DNA from: Arabidopsis thaliana
Taxonomy: Eukaryota; Streptophyta; Magnoliopsida; Brassicales; Brassicaceae
Length of the DNA: 64,000 nt
Direction: 5' to 3'
NCBI RefSeq assembly: GCF_000001735.4
Contig: NC_003074.8
Location: 11,966,101 to 12,030,100 of the forward strand
Positions 47,500-59,929 of the stretch are shown piece by piece. Both the position numbers and the translations under genes were made by a program. The number at the start of each line of letters is the position of its first letter. Positions within the stretch are counted from its first letter, which is position 1. The notes under the pieces are model-generated. The model worked only from the letters and a program-made list of their open reading frames with translations. It searched no databases and had not been told where the DNA came from.

Positions 47500-48790
47500 T
47501 TTATTAATTTATCAATTAATTAATGAAAAATTCTTTTAATGCCCTTTTCATGATGCCCCTTTTCAACTCTACCATTTTTTTTAACCATTTTCATTTTTAT
47601 CCTCTTTAAATTTTTAATGATCATTTTACCCCTATTTGGAAATTGTTTTAGGTTAACAAAATGAAATATTAATATTTTTCGTCTAAAATATTTCAAAATA
47701 AATTTCCCGCAAAAAAATTTTGAAAAAAAAATTCCCGCCAAATGTTTTCGAAAAAACAATTTCCCGCCACATTTTGTTCCCGCAAAAAAAAATTTTTGGC
47801 TGGAAATTGAATAACAAGAGATTTTAAAAGGGATTTAAGAGGGTTTTAAAATATTTACAAAGGATTTTAAAAGGGTTTTAAATGATTTACAAGGGATTTT
47901 AAAAGGGTTTAAAAGATTTAGAAAGGATTTAAAGGGCTTTTAAAGATTTACAAAGGTTTTTTAAAGATTTATAAAGGTTTTTTAAAGATTTTGAAAGGGT
48001 TTAAAATTGTCTTAAAAGAGTTTTAAATTATTTACAAGGGATTTTAAAAGGTTGTAAAAGATTTGCAAGAGATTTTTAAAGGGTTTTAAAATATTTACAA
48101 GAGATTTTAAAGGGGTTTAAAAGATTTACAATGGTTTTTTTAAAACTTTTTAAAGGATTTAATAGTGTTTTAAAATACTTATAAGAGATTTTAAAATGGT
48201 TTTAAAAGATTTACAAGAGATTTTGAAAGGGGTTAAAAGGGTTTTAAAAGATGTACAATGGTTTTTAAAAGATTTTTAAAGAATTTACAAGAAGACACCT
48301 TTTAAAATTCGTGTAAATATTTTTAAAACCATTTAAAATATTTTTTTTAAATCCATTGTAAATATTTTAAAACCTTTTTCAAATTCCTTGTAAATCGTTT
48401 AAACCCTTTTAAAATCTCTTGTAAATCTTTTAAAATCCTTTGTAAATATTTTAAAACCATTTTAAAATTCCTTGTAAATCTTTTAAAACCCTTTTAAAAT
48501 CCCTTGTAAATCTATTTCCCGCAAAAAAATTTTACAAGGATTTTTAAAAGAATTTGTTTGGCTGAGAAAAAATTTGTTACGAATAAAAAATTTGGCGGGA
48601 TATGTTTTTTTGGCGGGAAAAAAGTTTGGCGGAAATTTTTGTTTGGCGGGAAAATTTCAGTTTCCAATTACATATTCCTATTAGATGAGGGTAATTTGGT
48701 CATTGTGTTCAGGGAAAGGGATATTTTTAAAAATGGAAAAGATAAAAGGGTATTGTTGCAAGGGAAATTTGCAAGAATAACTAACAAAAA
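47500..48790. mobile_element. Fold-back element 1 with E2F-type arms and AT-rich hairpin core
   Basis: The left end has CTTTTAATGCCC, CCCCTTTTCAACTCTACC and CATTTTACCCC; the right arm returns GGGTAATTTGGTCATTGTG and AAAAGGGTATTGTTGCA in inverse order. Inside the ends TTCCCGCCAA/TTTCCCGCCA words face TTGGCGGGAA words. The core is a low-complexity series of GATTTACAAGGGATTTTAAAAGG words (to about 48290), then its reverse complement (about 48300-48520), so the strand folds on itself. It is probably MULE-like or a Foldback; no target repeat found. It marks the truncated right end of the Athila LTR. Confidence 0.55.
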
Positions 48791-49840
48791 CTTATAAATT
48801 AAGAAAGTAACACAAGACAAAAAAACTGCTATACTCTCTATATTATATATAATAATAACATATTTATCCTTTTCTCTCCACCTCATTCTAAATCTCTCCT
48901 TCTCTCCTCTCTCTCTCATCTCTTTTTCTTTCTTCTCTCAATCTCTTCTCTTTTTCTTTTTTTCTGTATCACATAACAAACAAATGAAAAGGACGAAGTA
49001 GATTTTTCAGATACCACTTATGTTATCTGGTTGCTTGGGTTGCCAAGGTTGTATCTTAGGGTATAGTTTTTCTATACATCCAAAATAGTATAGTACAACA
49101 TTTTATTTCTATCCAAAATAGTACATGTTTTTACTTACAAACACTATTTACTATTTTATAAATTCAAATCCGATTTTAAAAATTCAAACTATTTTGTATG
49201 TAGAATTTTTTCTAATAAATTTTATAACTGGAATCTATTTTTTAGAAAAAATACTAGCAAAAAAAAACAAATAGGTAAAAACTAAACTAAGTGTTACTAA
49301 ATCATCTCACCTCCAATTCAACACTAAAATTGTCTTTTCCTTATCCTTACATGCTATTTTCTTAATTTCTATACATATAGTGCTATATTCTTAATTTGTT
49401 TATCAAATATGGTTATTCAGCTAAATCACCCTTGTTGCAAAAAGGTAGTAAAAAAAGGGTAGTTTTGCAAATTTCCCATAATTAATACTTCTATAAATTA
49501 AAAGAATTTTACGGTCCCAATTTTGTTAATTCTTATAATATTTAGTTTATTTTTTTAATTTCAAAACTAAATTAAGAGAAGAAACATTTTTTAAGATATG
49601 AAATATTCATAATATTAATAGTTTGGTTTTTAAGAAGTTAATTTTATTATTTGCTAAATATTTTAAATCAATACTTAGTATTAACTTTTTATTTGATTAA
49701 ATATTTACTAAAATTTTGATTTTGAATTTAAAAATTACCGTGCAAAATTTAGACTAAAAAGTTATATACTCAATTGTTTTTCATATTACTTTCTTATGAA
49801 ACTCATATAGTCATGTGTATTGAGTTCTTAATTGTAATGA
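48791..49840. other. Non-genic DNA with another fragment of the fold-back family
   Basis: A C/T-rich stretch at 48850-48960 is followed by AT-rich sequence. At 49430-49480 the words TTGCAAAAAGGTAGTAAAA and GGGTAGTTTTGCAAATTTCCC repeat the right terminus of fold-back element 2, so at least one more partial copy lies here. No gene seen. Confidence 0.5.
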
Positions 49841-49849
49841 TTTTAGAAA

Positions 49850-51895
49850 TTCTTTCTAATACCTTTTTCACACTACCCCTTTTCAATTCTACCATTTTCT
49901 ATTTACCATTTTCATTTATACGCTCTTTAAATTTTTAATGACCATTTTACCCCTATTTGTAAATTAATTTAGGTTAACAAAATAAATATTAATATTTTTC
50001 GCCTAAAATATTCCAAAATAAAATTTCTCGCCAAAAAATTTCGGAAAAAATTTCCCGCCAAAATTTTCAAAAAACAATTTCCCGCCAAAAATTTTCAAAA
50101 AAAAAAATTCCCGCTAAATAAAAATTTTGAAAACATTTTTCCCGTAAATTTTTTTTTTTTTGCGGGAAATAGATTTACAAGGGATTTTTAAAGGGTTTTA
50201 AAATTTTTTAAAAGATTTACAAGAGATTTTAAAAGGGTTTAAAAGATTTACAAGAGATTTTAAAAGGGTTTAAAAGATTTACAAGAGATTTTAAAAGAGT
50301 TTTACAAGATTTACAAGGGATTTTAAAGGGGTTTAAAAGACTTACAAGAGTTTTTTAAAGATTTTTAAAGGGTTTAAAAGTGTTTTAAAATATTTATAAG
50401 ATTTATAAGGGATTTTTAAAGGGTTTTAAAAGATGTACAAGAGTTCTTAAAAGATTTTAAAAGAATTTATAAGAAAACCCTTTAAAAACTTTGGTAAATC
50501 TTTTTAAAACCTTTTGTAAAGGTTCACAAGAGTTTTAAAATGGTTCAAATAAAGTTGTAAATGTTTTAAATACTTACAATTCTCTTTCTAAGAGTTAAAA
50601 AATGCTTGTAAAAACTTTATAAGAGTTTTAAAAGCATTTACAAAGGTTTAAAATCCTTGTAAATCATTTTAAAACACTTTAAAAACTCTTGTAAATCATG
50701 TTTTACCTTTTTATAAGCTTTTAAAATCCTTGTAATCATTCTATACCACTTACTTATCCTTTAAAAACGATTGTAAACCATGCAAACCCTTTTTAAAATC
50801 CCTTGTAAATCATTCTTTGATACTTACTTATGCTTTGAAAACGATTGTAAATCATGTTAACCCCTTTTTAAATCCCTTGTAAATTATTCAATGCCACTTA
50901 CTTATGCTTTAAAACGATTGTAAACCATACAAACACTTTTAAAATCCCTTGTAAATTATTCTATGTCACTTACTTATGCTTTAAAAACGATTGTAAATCA
51001 TGTTTTACCCTTTTATAAGCTTTTAAAATCCCTTGTAAATCATTCCAATGCCACTTACTTATGCTTAAAAAACATTGTAAACCATGCTAACCCTTTTTAA
51101 AAATCCTTGTAAATCATTCTATGCCACTTACCTATGCTTTAAAAACGATTGTAAATCATGTTTTACCCTTTTATAAGCTTTTAAAATCTCTTGTAAATCA
51201 TTCAATGCCACTTACTTATGCTTAAAAAACGATTGTAAACCATGCTAACCCTTTTTAAATCCCTTGTAAATCATTCTATGCCACTTACTTATGCTTTAAA
51301 ACGATTGTAAATCATGTTTCACCATTTTATAAGCTTTTAAAATCCATTGTAATCATTCAATGCCACTTACTTATGCTTAAAAAACAATTGTAAATCTTAT
51401 AAAACTATTATAAAAAGTTTTAAAATGATTTACAAAGGTTTAAAAAGGGGTTTTAAAGTATATACTTATGTTTTTAAAGACTTTATAAAGATTTTAAGAG
51501 GTTTTAAAATGATTTACAAGGGTTTTTAGCAACTACCAAATCTTTTAAAAAACTTTACAAGTTTTTTAAAAGAGTTTTTAAAAAATTTACAAGGATTTTT
51601 AAAAGCATTTTTTTTGGCTGGGAAAAAAATTTAACGAGAAAAAATTTTGGCGGGTTTTTTTTTTTTTGGCGGGAAAAAAAGTTTGGCGGAATTTTTTTTT
51701 TGGCGGGAGAAATAAATTTTGGGGCCAAAAATTTAGCGGAAAACTTTCAGTTTCCAATTACATGTTCTTATTAGATGAGGGTAATTTGGTCATTCTGTTC
51801 AAGGGAAGAGATATTTTTAAAAATGAACAATATAAAAGGGTATTGTTGCAAAAGGGTAGTAAAAAAAGGGTAGTTTTGCAAATCTCCCTATTTTC
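49850..51895. mobile_element. Fold-back element 2, longer, with ~77-bp internal repeats
   Basis: The left end (AATACCTTTTTCACACTACC, CCCTTTTCAATTCTACC) is the approximate inverse of the right end (GGGTAGTAAAAAAAGGG, TTTTGCAAATCTCCC). E2F-type TTTCCCGCCAA words at about 50050-50095 face TTGGCGGG words at 51650-51720. The core starts with GATTTACAAGAGATTTTAAAAG repeats. It then holds about nine copies of a 70-85-bp unit containing CCACTTACTTATGCTTTAAA and ACGATTGTAAA.CATG (50730-51400). There is no protein; the frame 51666-51929 is by-product. Confidence 0.6.
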
Positions 51896-52435
51896 TAATG
51901 AAAAGAAGAAGTTAATATTTTTTAATTGATAATACAAAAAAAAAGAAGATTTTTCTGGTTTTAGTTTAAAATTTTATATCTTAAAACTTTTTAATCATTT
52001 TGTACATTCTTAGTTTAGTTTAGAAATTGAAAAAGCTAACTATTATAAAAATCAATATATTAAATATATATGCAAAATATATTATAGTAGATATAGAGTT
52101 TGTTTTTTATTTTACAACACCAAATAAAACTACATTTTTAATACTAAAAATAAATTAAAAATATAATTTTTGTAAGTCAACGCCGATCGACGTAAGAGTT
52201 AATTGACCGGTTAACCTGAAAAGTATGTTTATGATGTTGACTACATGACTCTATATATTTCGTATATGTGACCATGCAATCCATATACATCAGGTAGCTT
52301 ATTGTCCTTTAGTTTAGTTGGCATGTGTGGCCATGTGTTCAGCTATACTTTAGATAGCTAATAATATTTTTTTTCAAAAAGTAACCAAAAATCCTACAAA
52401 TTAAAAATGTCTCCAACATACATACATGTGCATAT
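51896..52435. other. Intergenic DNA, perhaps the upstream region of the UPM1 relic
   Basis: AT-rich with no gene. From about 52160 the composition becomes more mixed, as in a promoter, ahead of the UPM1-derived leader. Confidence 0.4.
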
Positions 52436-53325
52436 TTGCAAAAGCACACACAAGTTCCTCACTTAAATTCCGACAAAACTCTGTTCGCCGCCACATGTTC
52501 TCCGCATTACAAAACTCTTCTGATCGCACCCTTGACTCTCCCAACGTCTCCTCTCCACTTTTCTAGTGTCTTTTCTGCTTGGAATCATAAATTTCCGGCT
52601 TCTTGTTCCGTGGTGAGTTTGTAATCTATGTTTTGCTCTGTAGACTTTAAAGCCTGTTTCTTTTCTATCTATGAGTTCGTTTTCGAGTTGCGTTTAATTT
52701 TGACTTATTTTTTTCGGAATCTGATGTTGTACTCTTGTTGACATTTCTAAAGCAATGATATCTATGCTCAAATAAGCTTATTAAGAGAAATATAAAACTG
52801 AAATTAGATAGCTCATTAAGAGCTTTATTATTCAAAGAAACTAAAAGAGGAAAGATTACTTTGTTGTCACCAAGAGCACAATGATTCAATTGATACTTTT
52901 ATAAAGATGAGAAGAAGAGTTGTTTTGAGACAATTCTCAAACTTACCATCAAAGTTCTCCTTACATAACTAAATATATGAGTCACTATCTTGCTAACCCT
53001 TGTTACATGGCCCATTTCATGGGCTTTTGGGTTACTCATGAGACACTATATTGGGCTTCATATGGATCCTCTAACATCTATTAGACTTAAGGGCCCAGAC
53101 CATAGTTAGGGTTTTCAATGGAAGGAGTAAATTTTGTCAAAATTGAATCTGGGTTTGGTCCTACTTGTTGCTCTTTTGGTGTTCTTAGTTCCTCCTTGAT
53201 GAATCCTTCTCTTTTACCAATCACATAGTTTCTGAGTATACTTTATGTTGATGACTGTTCTATATGATGATACTAATGATTTGAATCATGTGCAAGTGTG
53301 TGTGTGTGTGTGTGTGTGTTGTTGA
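52436..53325 (+). other. Probable 5' leader of the UPM1 relic
   Basis: 52436-52612 is a C-rich leader-like stretch ending in a donor-like GGTGAGTTTG. A leader intron would then run to just before the ATG at 53326 and would contain the solo LTR at 52725-53076. A (GT)n tract of about 26 bp lies at 53294-53320. The leader assignment is inferred from position; the frame at 52436-52624 has no family features. Confidence 0.4.
52725..53076 (-). mobile_element. Solo LTR, probably Ty1/copia
   Basis: A 352-bp block with ends TGTTGTAC and CTCTAACA (TG..CA; TGTTAGAGGATCC when read on the minus strand). On the minus strand it has TTTATAAAAG and AATAATAAAGCTC words suited to promoter and polyadenylation signals. 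Flanks are TCTGA and TCTAT, an imperfect 5-bp match, so it is old or the ends are slightly off. No internal retrotransposon sequence lies nearby. Confidence 0.6.
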
Positions 53326-53509
53326 ATGGCTCTTGTTCGGCAGATTCCTATTTTCTCATCCAGTATTAGGAATTGGCAACAAGCTAGGACCAATTTGAGT
53401 CCTATTTGTTGTTTACATTACAATACTGCATCTTCTTCTTCACCCTTTGCAGAGAAAGACTCTTTTGAGAGATACTAGAGGGATCAAAGGCGGTTGAACC
53501 TTGATGCAT

Positions 53510-53600
53510 AACCCCACACGTGCGGTTGTCACGTGGGAAATCAAGTAAAATAAAGAAGGAATCAGGAGTTGACACGTGGCGTGTGAGGCTGGCCGATTCA
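53510..53600 (+). promoter_or_regulatory. ACGTG (G-box/ABRE-like) cluster in the chromovirus LTR
   Basis: Within the first 90 bp of the left LTR are CACACGTGCGG, TCACGTGGG and ACACGTGGCG. The right LTR keeps CACACGTGTGG, TCACGTGG and ACACGTGGCG (about 58353-58420). ACGTGG/GC are core ABRE and G-box words bound by plant bZIP/bHLH factors; their use here is inferred. Confidence 0.5.
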
Positions 53601-53867
53601 AGTTTGCCGTTAGAGCAGCTATATGAGCTGACTCTACTTTTCTCTTTCATTATCAAAAAACCATTAGTAAACATTGAATCTTAAAATCTTTGTAAGCTAG
53701 GTTTATCTCATCTTGGGAGCTAGCGATTGTGATTGGGGTGTTTCATGAACATCGATTTGACTGTTTGGTGACAGAATTTGTTAATTAGAAGTATTTTTCA
53801 ATTAAGCGGAGGAATCCATAGTTTCTCTGTATTAAAGGTATCGGAGCTGTGTCGTTTCTCGGAGAAG

Positions 53868-56800
53868 ATGGTTGTTACGAGGTCGCGGGAAGAGGATCTG
53901 AAGGGAAAAGGAGTAGAAATGGAGAATCCGATCGAATCACGCATGACGAGGTTGGAGGAAATGGTCGCTAAGCAACATAAAGCGATGATGATATGTTTGG
54001 TGCGTTGAGTAGATCGACGAGAAAGAAGGTAGCGGATGAACAAGAGAGATTAGATAGGAGTTCGTCGTACTCATCAACTTCAACAGAGGCTCGATCGGGT
54101 TTCTCTGATCATCCAAGGGAACATCGTAACGATACGGTAAGATTTGAGATTAACCACCATTATGGGAGTCTTACTAGGTTGGGGAAGATCGATTTTCCTA
54201 GATTTGATTGAAGTAGAATCAATGAATGGCTGTTTAAGGTGGAAAAATTTTTTGGTAGTGAATTTACTCCAGAGGAGATGAAAGTTAAGATGGCTGCAAT
54301 ACACTTTGATAGTCATGCATCGACATGGCATCATTTGTTTATTCAGTCTTGTACTGGGTTGGATGTGTTGTATAACTGGCCTGAATATGTCAAATTACTA
54401 AAGGATCGTTTTGAGGATGCTTGTGATGATCCAATGGCAGAATTAAAGAAACTTCATGAGACTGATGGTATTGTTGAGTATCATCAGCAGTTTGAGCTGA
54501 TTAAAGTAAGGCTTAACTTGTCTGAGGAGTATTTGGTGAGTGTGTATTTTGGCGGGGTTGAGAACAGATACACAAATGCATGTTAAAATGTTTGAACCAA
54601 AGACGGTGAGAGATTGTTTGCGTTTGGGCATGTATTATGAGAAGGCTCATCCTAAGATTACCTTGGTCACATAAGAGTAATAGTTCAGGAGGCACTTATA
54701 GAACCGTTAAAGATGTAAAGCATAAGAGATCACTTTGGTAATAAAAGTTCTTATAAACCGGTTAGCCAACAACCTAAAAAGATGTTACAGTAGGAGATGA
54801 ATGACAGAAGGGCTAAGGGACTCTATTACTCCTGAGGATTATTTGGTGCATAAGAAGACACAGTTGTTTCAAATGGATGTAGATAAGGAGTTTGAAGATA
54901 ATGTGGAAGTTTTGAGTGATGAAGAGCACGAACAAAGACCAATGCCTCAAATCTCTGTCAATGCGGTTTCTGGCATTTCTGGATACAAACTATGAGGGTG
55001 AAGGGAACATATGATAAGCGTGTCATTTTTATTCTCATTGATTCAGGGTCTACTCATAATTTCATATATTCAAGAGTGGCTGCTAAATTGTGATGTCAAG
55101 TGGAGTTAGCAGGATTGACCAAAGTAGCAGTTGTAGATGGGAGGAAATTGAATGTGGATGGACAAGTCAAGAAGTCTACATGGAAGCTGCAGTCTACTAC
55201 CTTTCAATCAGACATTCTTTTAATTCCTTTGCAAGGGGTTGATATGGTGTTAGGTGTGCAGTGGCTTGAGACGTTAGGCTGTATTTCTTGGGAGTTTAAG
55301 AAGCTGGAAATGCGGTTTACTTATGAGAACGAGAGGGTGTGGTTACATGGTATTAACCAAGATCTGTGCGTGATCTTAAAGCTCATAAGCTTCACAAAAT
55401 GCAGACAGATCAAGTTCAATTAGCGATGGTTTGCGTTAGAGAAGTTGTGAGTGAAGAGGAGAAGGAAATTTGCTCTATTAATGCCTTGACCAATGAAGTA
55501 GAAGAAGAATCAATGGTTCATAACATAGTAGAGGAGTTTCCCGATGTGTTTAAGGAGCCTATAGAATTACCACCCTTTTGAGCTAAACATGATCATAAAA
55601 TCAAACTGTTGGAGGGTGCTAATCCGGTGAACCAAAGGCCTTATCGGTATGCGGTTCATCAGAAGAAGAAGATTGATAAGATTGTAGAAGACATGCTCAG
55701 CAATGGTACTATTTAAGTGAGCTCAAGTCCGTACGCTTCTCCAGTGGTGTTAGTGAAAAAGAAAGATGGTACTTGGCGGTTATGTGTGGATTATAGGGAA
55801 CTGAATGGCATGACGGTGAAGGACAGATTCCCTATACCACTAATTGAAGATCTGATGGATGAGTTAGGTGGTGCTATGGCGTTTTCTAAAATTTACTTAC
55901 GGGCTGGTTATCATCAAGTGTGTATGGATACTGAAGATAAACATAAGACAGCTTTCAAGACTCATAGCGGACATTATGAATATTTGGTAATGCCATTTGG
56001 TCTTACCAATGCTCCTGCAACTTTTCAGAGTCCCATGAATTCAGCCTTTAAAGATTTCTTAAGGAAGTTTGTGCTAGTTTTTTTTGATGACATATTTGTG
56101 TATAGCTCGTCTGTCGAGGAACATAAGAAGCGTTTGCGTATGGTTTTTGAAGTGATGAGGAAGCAGAAGCTGTATGCAAAGATGAGTAACTGTGCGTTTG
56201 CAGTGCCTTAGGTGGAGTACTTGGGTCACTTCATCAGTGGGAACGGTATAGAAACAAGTCCGGCTAAGATAAAAGCGGTGCAAGAATGACCTGTAATAGT
56301 GAATGTTAAACAATTCAGTGGGTTCCTTGGCTTAGCTGGGTATTACAGAAGATTTGTTAAGGGTTTTGGTGTAATAGCAAGACCTTCGCATGCAATAACC
56401 AAAACAAATTCTTTTGTTTGGTCACAGGAATGACAAGAAGCTTTTGTGTTGCTTAAGAAAGCTTTGTGTAATGCTCCGGTGTTAGCATTACCCTTGTTTG
56501 ACAAACCGTTTGTAGTGGAGACAGACGCTTGTGGGCAAGGAATTGGAGCGGTGTTGATGTAAGAGGGTCATCCATTGGCCTATCTTAGGAGGCAGCTGAA
56601 GGGTAAGCAGTTACATTTATCAATAAATGAGAAGGAGTTGTTGGCTGTAATTTTTGCTGTTAACAAGTGGAGACATTAATGTTACCAAATCACTTTGTGA
56701 TTAAAACGGATCAGAGAAGCTTGAAGTACTTGTTGGAGCAAAGATTGAACACACCAATATAGCAACAATGGTTACCAAAACTTTTGGAGTTCGATTATGA

Positions 56801-58302
56801 GATTCAGTATAGGCAGGGCAAAGAAAACTTAGTAGCAGATGCCTTGTCTAGGGTGGAGGGTAAACAGTAGTGGAATGTGACTTGCTTAAAGATATTCAAA
56901 AGGGTTATGATAAAGATGTGGTGTTGAAGGACATTATCGAAGCACTAAAGAAGAATCCTGAAGCTAAGAAGCATTATTCCTAGTGCCAGAATGTGTTAAG
57001 AAGAAAGAGTAAGATCGTTGTACCATCGGATGTGGCTATTAAAAATACCTTGCTGTACTGGCTACATTGTTCAGGAGTAGGTGGTCACTCTAGTAGGGAT
57101 GTTACTCATCAACGAGTAAAAAGACTTTTTTATAGGAAGGGAATGGTAAAGGATATTCAAGCTTATATTCAGAGTTACAGTACTTGTCAGCAGTGCAAGA
57201 GTGATAATGCGGCTTCTCTAGGTTTGTTACAACCTCTACTAGTTCATGATAAACTTTGGAGTGATGTGTCCATAGACTTTATAGATGGCCTACCTTTATC
57301 TGTTGGGAAATCTGTGATCATGGTGGTAGTAGATTGTCTTAGTAAGTCAGTCCATTTTATTGCCTTGGCTCACCCCTATAGTGCTTTATCTGTTGCACAA
57401 GCGTATTTGGACAATGTTTTCAAACTCCATGGGTCTCCTAATTCGATTGTGAGCGATAGAGATAATGTGTTTACAAGTGAGTTTTGGAAGGAGTTTTTGA
57501 CACTTCAGGGAGTTGAGTTGAAGATGACCAGTGCTTATCATCCTCATGGAGACGGTCAAACTGAAGTTGTTAATCGCTGCCTCGAAACTTATTTATGTTG
57601 TATGTGTCATGCAAGGCCAACATTGTGGAGTAAGTGGTTGCCCTTGGCTGAATATTGGTACAATACCAATTATCATACCTCTAGCCGCATGACACCATTT
57701 GAGGTTGTATATGGACAAGCACATCCAATTCATTTGCCTTACTTGCTGGGGGAATCAAAAGTTGCAGTGGTGGCTCGTTCTTTACAAGAAAGGGAGGATA
57801 TGTTGTCGTTTCTTTAAAGTTTCATCTGATGCAATCTCAACATCAAATGAAACAATTTGCAGATCAACACAGGACACAGCATGAGTTTGATATTGGTGAA
57901 TATGTCTATGTGAAGCTGCAGCTTTATAAGCAGCAGTCTGTGGTGATGCGGGTAAATCAGAAGTTGGCTCCAAAGTATTTTGGTCCATATAAGATTATCG
58001 AGAAGTTTGGTGAAGTGGCGTATAAGCTTCAGTTACCTTCATCGTCTCAGGTGCATCCTGTTTTTCATGTTTCTCAGCTGAAGGTTCTAGTGGGCAATGT
58101 ACCTACAACTACTCACTTCTTCTTCAGTGATCCAAGATGTGTTTGTGAAGGCACCTAACATGATTTCGGAGAGGAAGATGGTAAACAGACAAGGTCGAGC
58201 TGTAACTAAGGTTCTGGTGAAATGGATTAATAAACCCTTGGAAGAGGCGACTTGGGAATTTCTTTTTGATCTTCAGACAAAGTTTTCAGACTTTGTTGCT
58301 TG
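53868..58302 (+). pseudogene. Chromovirus gag-pol, multiple stops and shifts
   Basis: Gag: MVVTRSREEDLKGKG at 53868, then RLGKIDFPRFD and EWLFKVEKFFG to about 54590. Protease: LIDSGSTHNF near 55033-55062. RT: 55717-56300 with [33 protein letters not shown] and catalytic FFDD, broken by a stop near 56211. RNase [14 protein letters not shown] near 56520, then heavily broken. Integrase: the open frame 56993-57817 has the HHCC-type zinc region ending CQQCK, and a DDE core (IDFIDGLP, VSDRDNVFTSEFW, YHPHGDGQTEVVNR). Chromodomain: 58160-58300 (VLVKWINKPLEEATWE), the histone-mark reader that directs insertion. No full polyprotein can be made. Confidence 0.9.
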
Positions 58303-59521
58303 AAACCTTGTGGTCAAGGTTCTGCTAAAGGAGGGAGATGTGATGAAGAACCCCACACGTGTGGTTGTCACGTGGAAATCAAGTGGAATAAAGATGGGAT
58401 CAGAAGTCGACACGTGGCGTGTGAAGGCTGGCCGATTCAAGTTTGCCGTTTGACCAACTATATGAGCCGACTCTGCTTTTCTCTTTCATTATCGAAAAAT
58501 CATTTGTAAAACATTGAATCTTAAAATCTTTGCAAGCTAGGTTTCTCTCATCTTGAGAGCTAGGGATTGTCATTTGGGTGTTTCATGAACATTGATTTGA
58601 CTGACTGGTGACGGAGTTTGTTAATTGGAAGTATTTTTCAGTTAATCGGAGGAATCCATAGTTTCTCTGTATTATCCACACGGCCATCAAATCCATCTCC
58701 ATCACCGTTTGAAGATGAAGTCTTTGTTAGAGAAAATGACATTGCATCGCGGCTACCTGAGCTGAAGAAGCTCTTGGTTGTGTTGAGAGAGAAGAGAGTT
58801 AAAGGCTGCAAAGGCGGTGATTGTGGACCCGGAGATGTGTATCTTCTGGGGACAGGACAAGGAGATCCTGAGCTTTTGACTTTTAAAACTGTAAGAGTTA
58901 TTCAAAGTGTCGATCTTTTTCTTTAGGACAGGCTTGTCTCCAATGACGTCTTGGAGTTGGTTGTGACGTAAAAGAATCCTAAGTACTTTGACTAGAACAA
59001 GACCACAACTCCAATAAACACACTTTATTAGAACAATCTTCACACTAATCAATCACAGATAAGTTTGGACAGAGTTACGCAACATCAACTACCTGATTTG
59101 CTCCTGTCAGATCCTAAAGCTACCCAGTTCACAAACACAACAACAGCCGTGTACTCTCTTTGTTCACTCACCAATGAAACCCACAAGACAAGTTCTTCTT
59201 AATTTTTCTAATCTTCCACTTTTCACAAGTAAAGTGACTAACCCTAATAAGAGACCAACGCTTCACTTATATCTTGTCGTGGAAAAGGAGGATGCTTCAC
59301 TTTATCCAACAGGTACAAGAATAGCTCCTCATCATTTTCTAGATACTAGGCCCACGTCCTATACCTAACGACTTCGTCTCCTTTGTCTAAAGTGATACGT
59401 CTTTTCTTCACTCCAACCAACACGTCACGCTGGCAAAAGCAACTACTACTTCCCTCTTCCTCTGTTCTGCTCTATGTTGCTTCAGACATGCCTATTGAAC
59501 TTCAGACACTCTGTTTCTTCA

Positions 59522-59929
59522 ATCTCCCCCTTTTTATCAGAGTGTGACACCTCAAGTAACCTACAAAAGAGTAGAGACAACCACATACAAGCCAAGCAAT
59601 ATTCCATACCAACATAAAATCCAGAAACTCGATTTTAAACAACTACTGCCAAGGGCATAACCATTAAAATCCGAAACACAACTGAGTTCTTGGTTCCATA
59701 CATTAGTCCAACATTAAACACACATAAAATCCGATAAAGAAGCCGATAAAGAAAAAGAGCAAGGAGTTTTCACAAACACAAAAACAATCAGGGACAAACT
59801 CCCCCTATCAGAATGCACATCTAAAGACCGACCAGGACTAAGCAACTAAGCATTGTCATCTAACTCACCACATCGTCCTCTTCCTCCACATTCTCATCTC
59901 CCACATCATCCGGAACAGAGTACGAAACA
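59522..59929 (-). other. Sirevirus 3' internal non-coding region
   Basis: Holds the polypurine tract at its left border and otherwise no gene. It links the env-like ORF to the 3' LTR. Confidence 0.5.

Larger units (their letters stand above)
53502..58674 (+). mobile_element. Ty3 chromovirus LTR retrotransposon, degraded
   Basis: LTRs at 53502-53834 (333 bp) and 58341-58674 (334 bp) start TGATG and end CTGTATTA. They differ at roughly 34 positions by hand count (about 10%), indicating an old insertion. Next to the left LTR GGTATCGGAGC resembles the tRNA-Met primer site; before the right LTR AAAGGAGGGAGA is the polypurine tract. Gag, PR, RT, RNase H, INT and chromodomain follow in the chromovirus order. 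It interrupts the UPM1 relic. No clean 5-bp target repeat remains. Confidence 0.9.
53326..58963 (+). pseudogene. UPM1: Truncated, interrupted uroporphyrinogen-III methyltransferase (UPM1-like)
   Basis: Two coding pieces of one gene. Piece 1 (53326-53501) starts MALVRQIPIFSSSIRNWQQA, the plastid-targeting N-terminus, and meets TAG at 53476-53478. Piece 2 (58675 to about 58963) reads SNPSPSPFEDEVFVREN, KGCKGGDCGPGDVYLLGTGQ, then GDPELLTFKTVRVIQS, a stop TAG at 58924-58926, and DRLVSNDVLELV. GTGxGDPELLT is the SAM-binding motif of this enzyme class, which makes precorrin-2 for siroheme; Pro is replaced by Gln in the loop. The chromovirus separates the pieces and the Sirevirus cuts off the C-terminal two thirds. 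This is a dead copy; a functional gene must exist elsewhere. Confidence 0.88.

Noticed and set aside
52436..52624. 62-residue frame as a separate small gene
   Set aside because: No homology recognised; its position and the donor-like end fit an untranslated leader of the UPM1 relic better.
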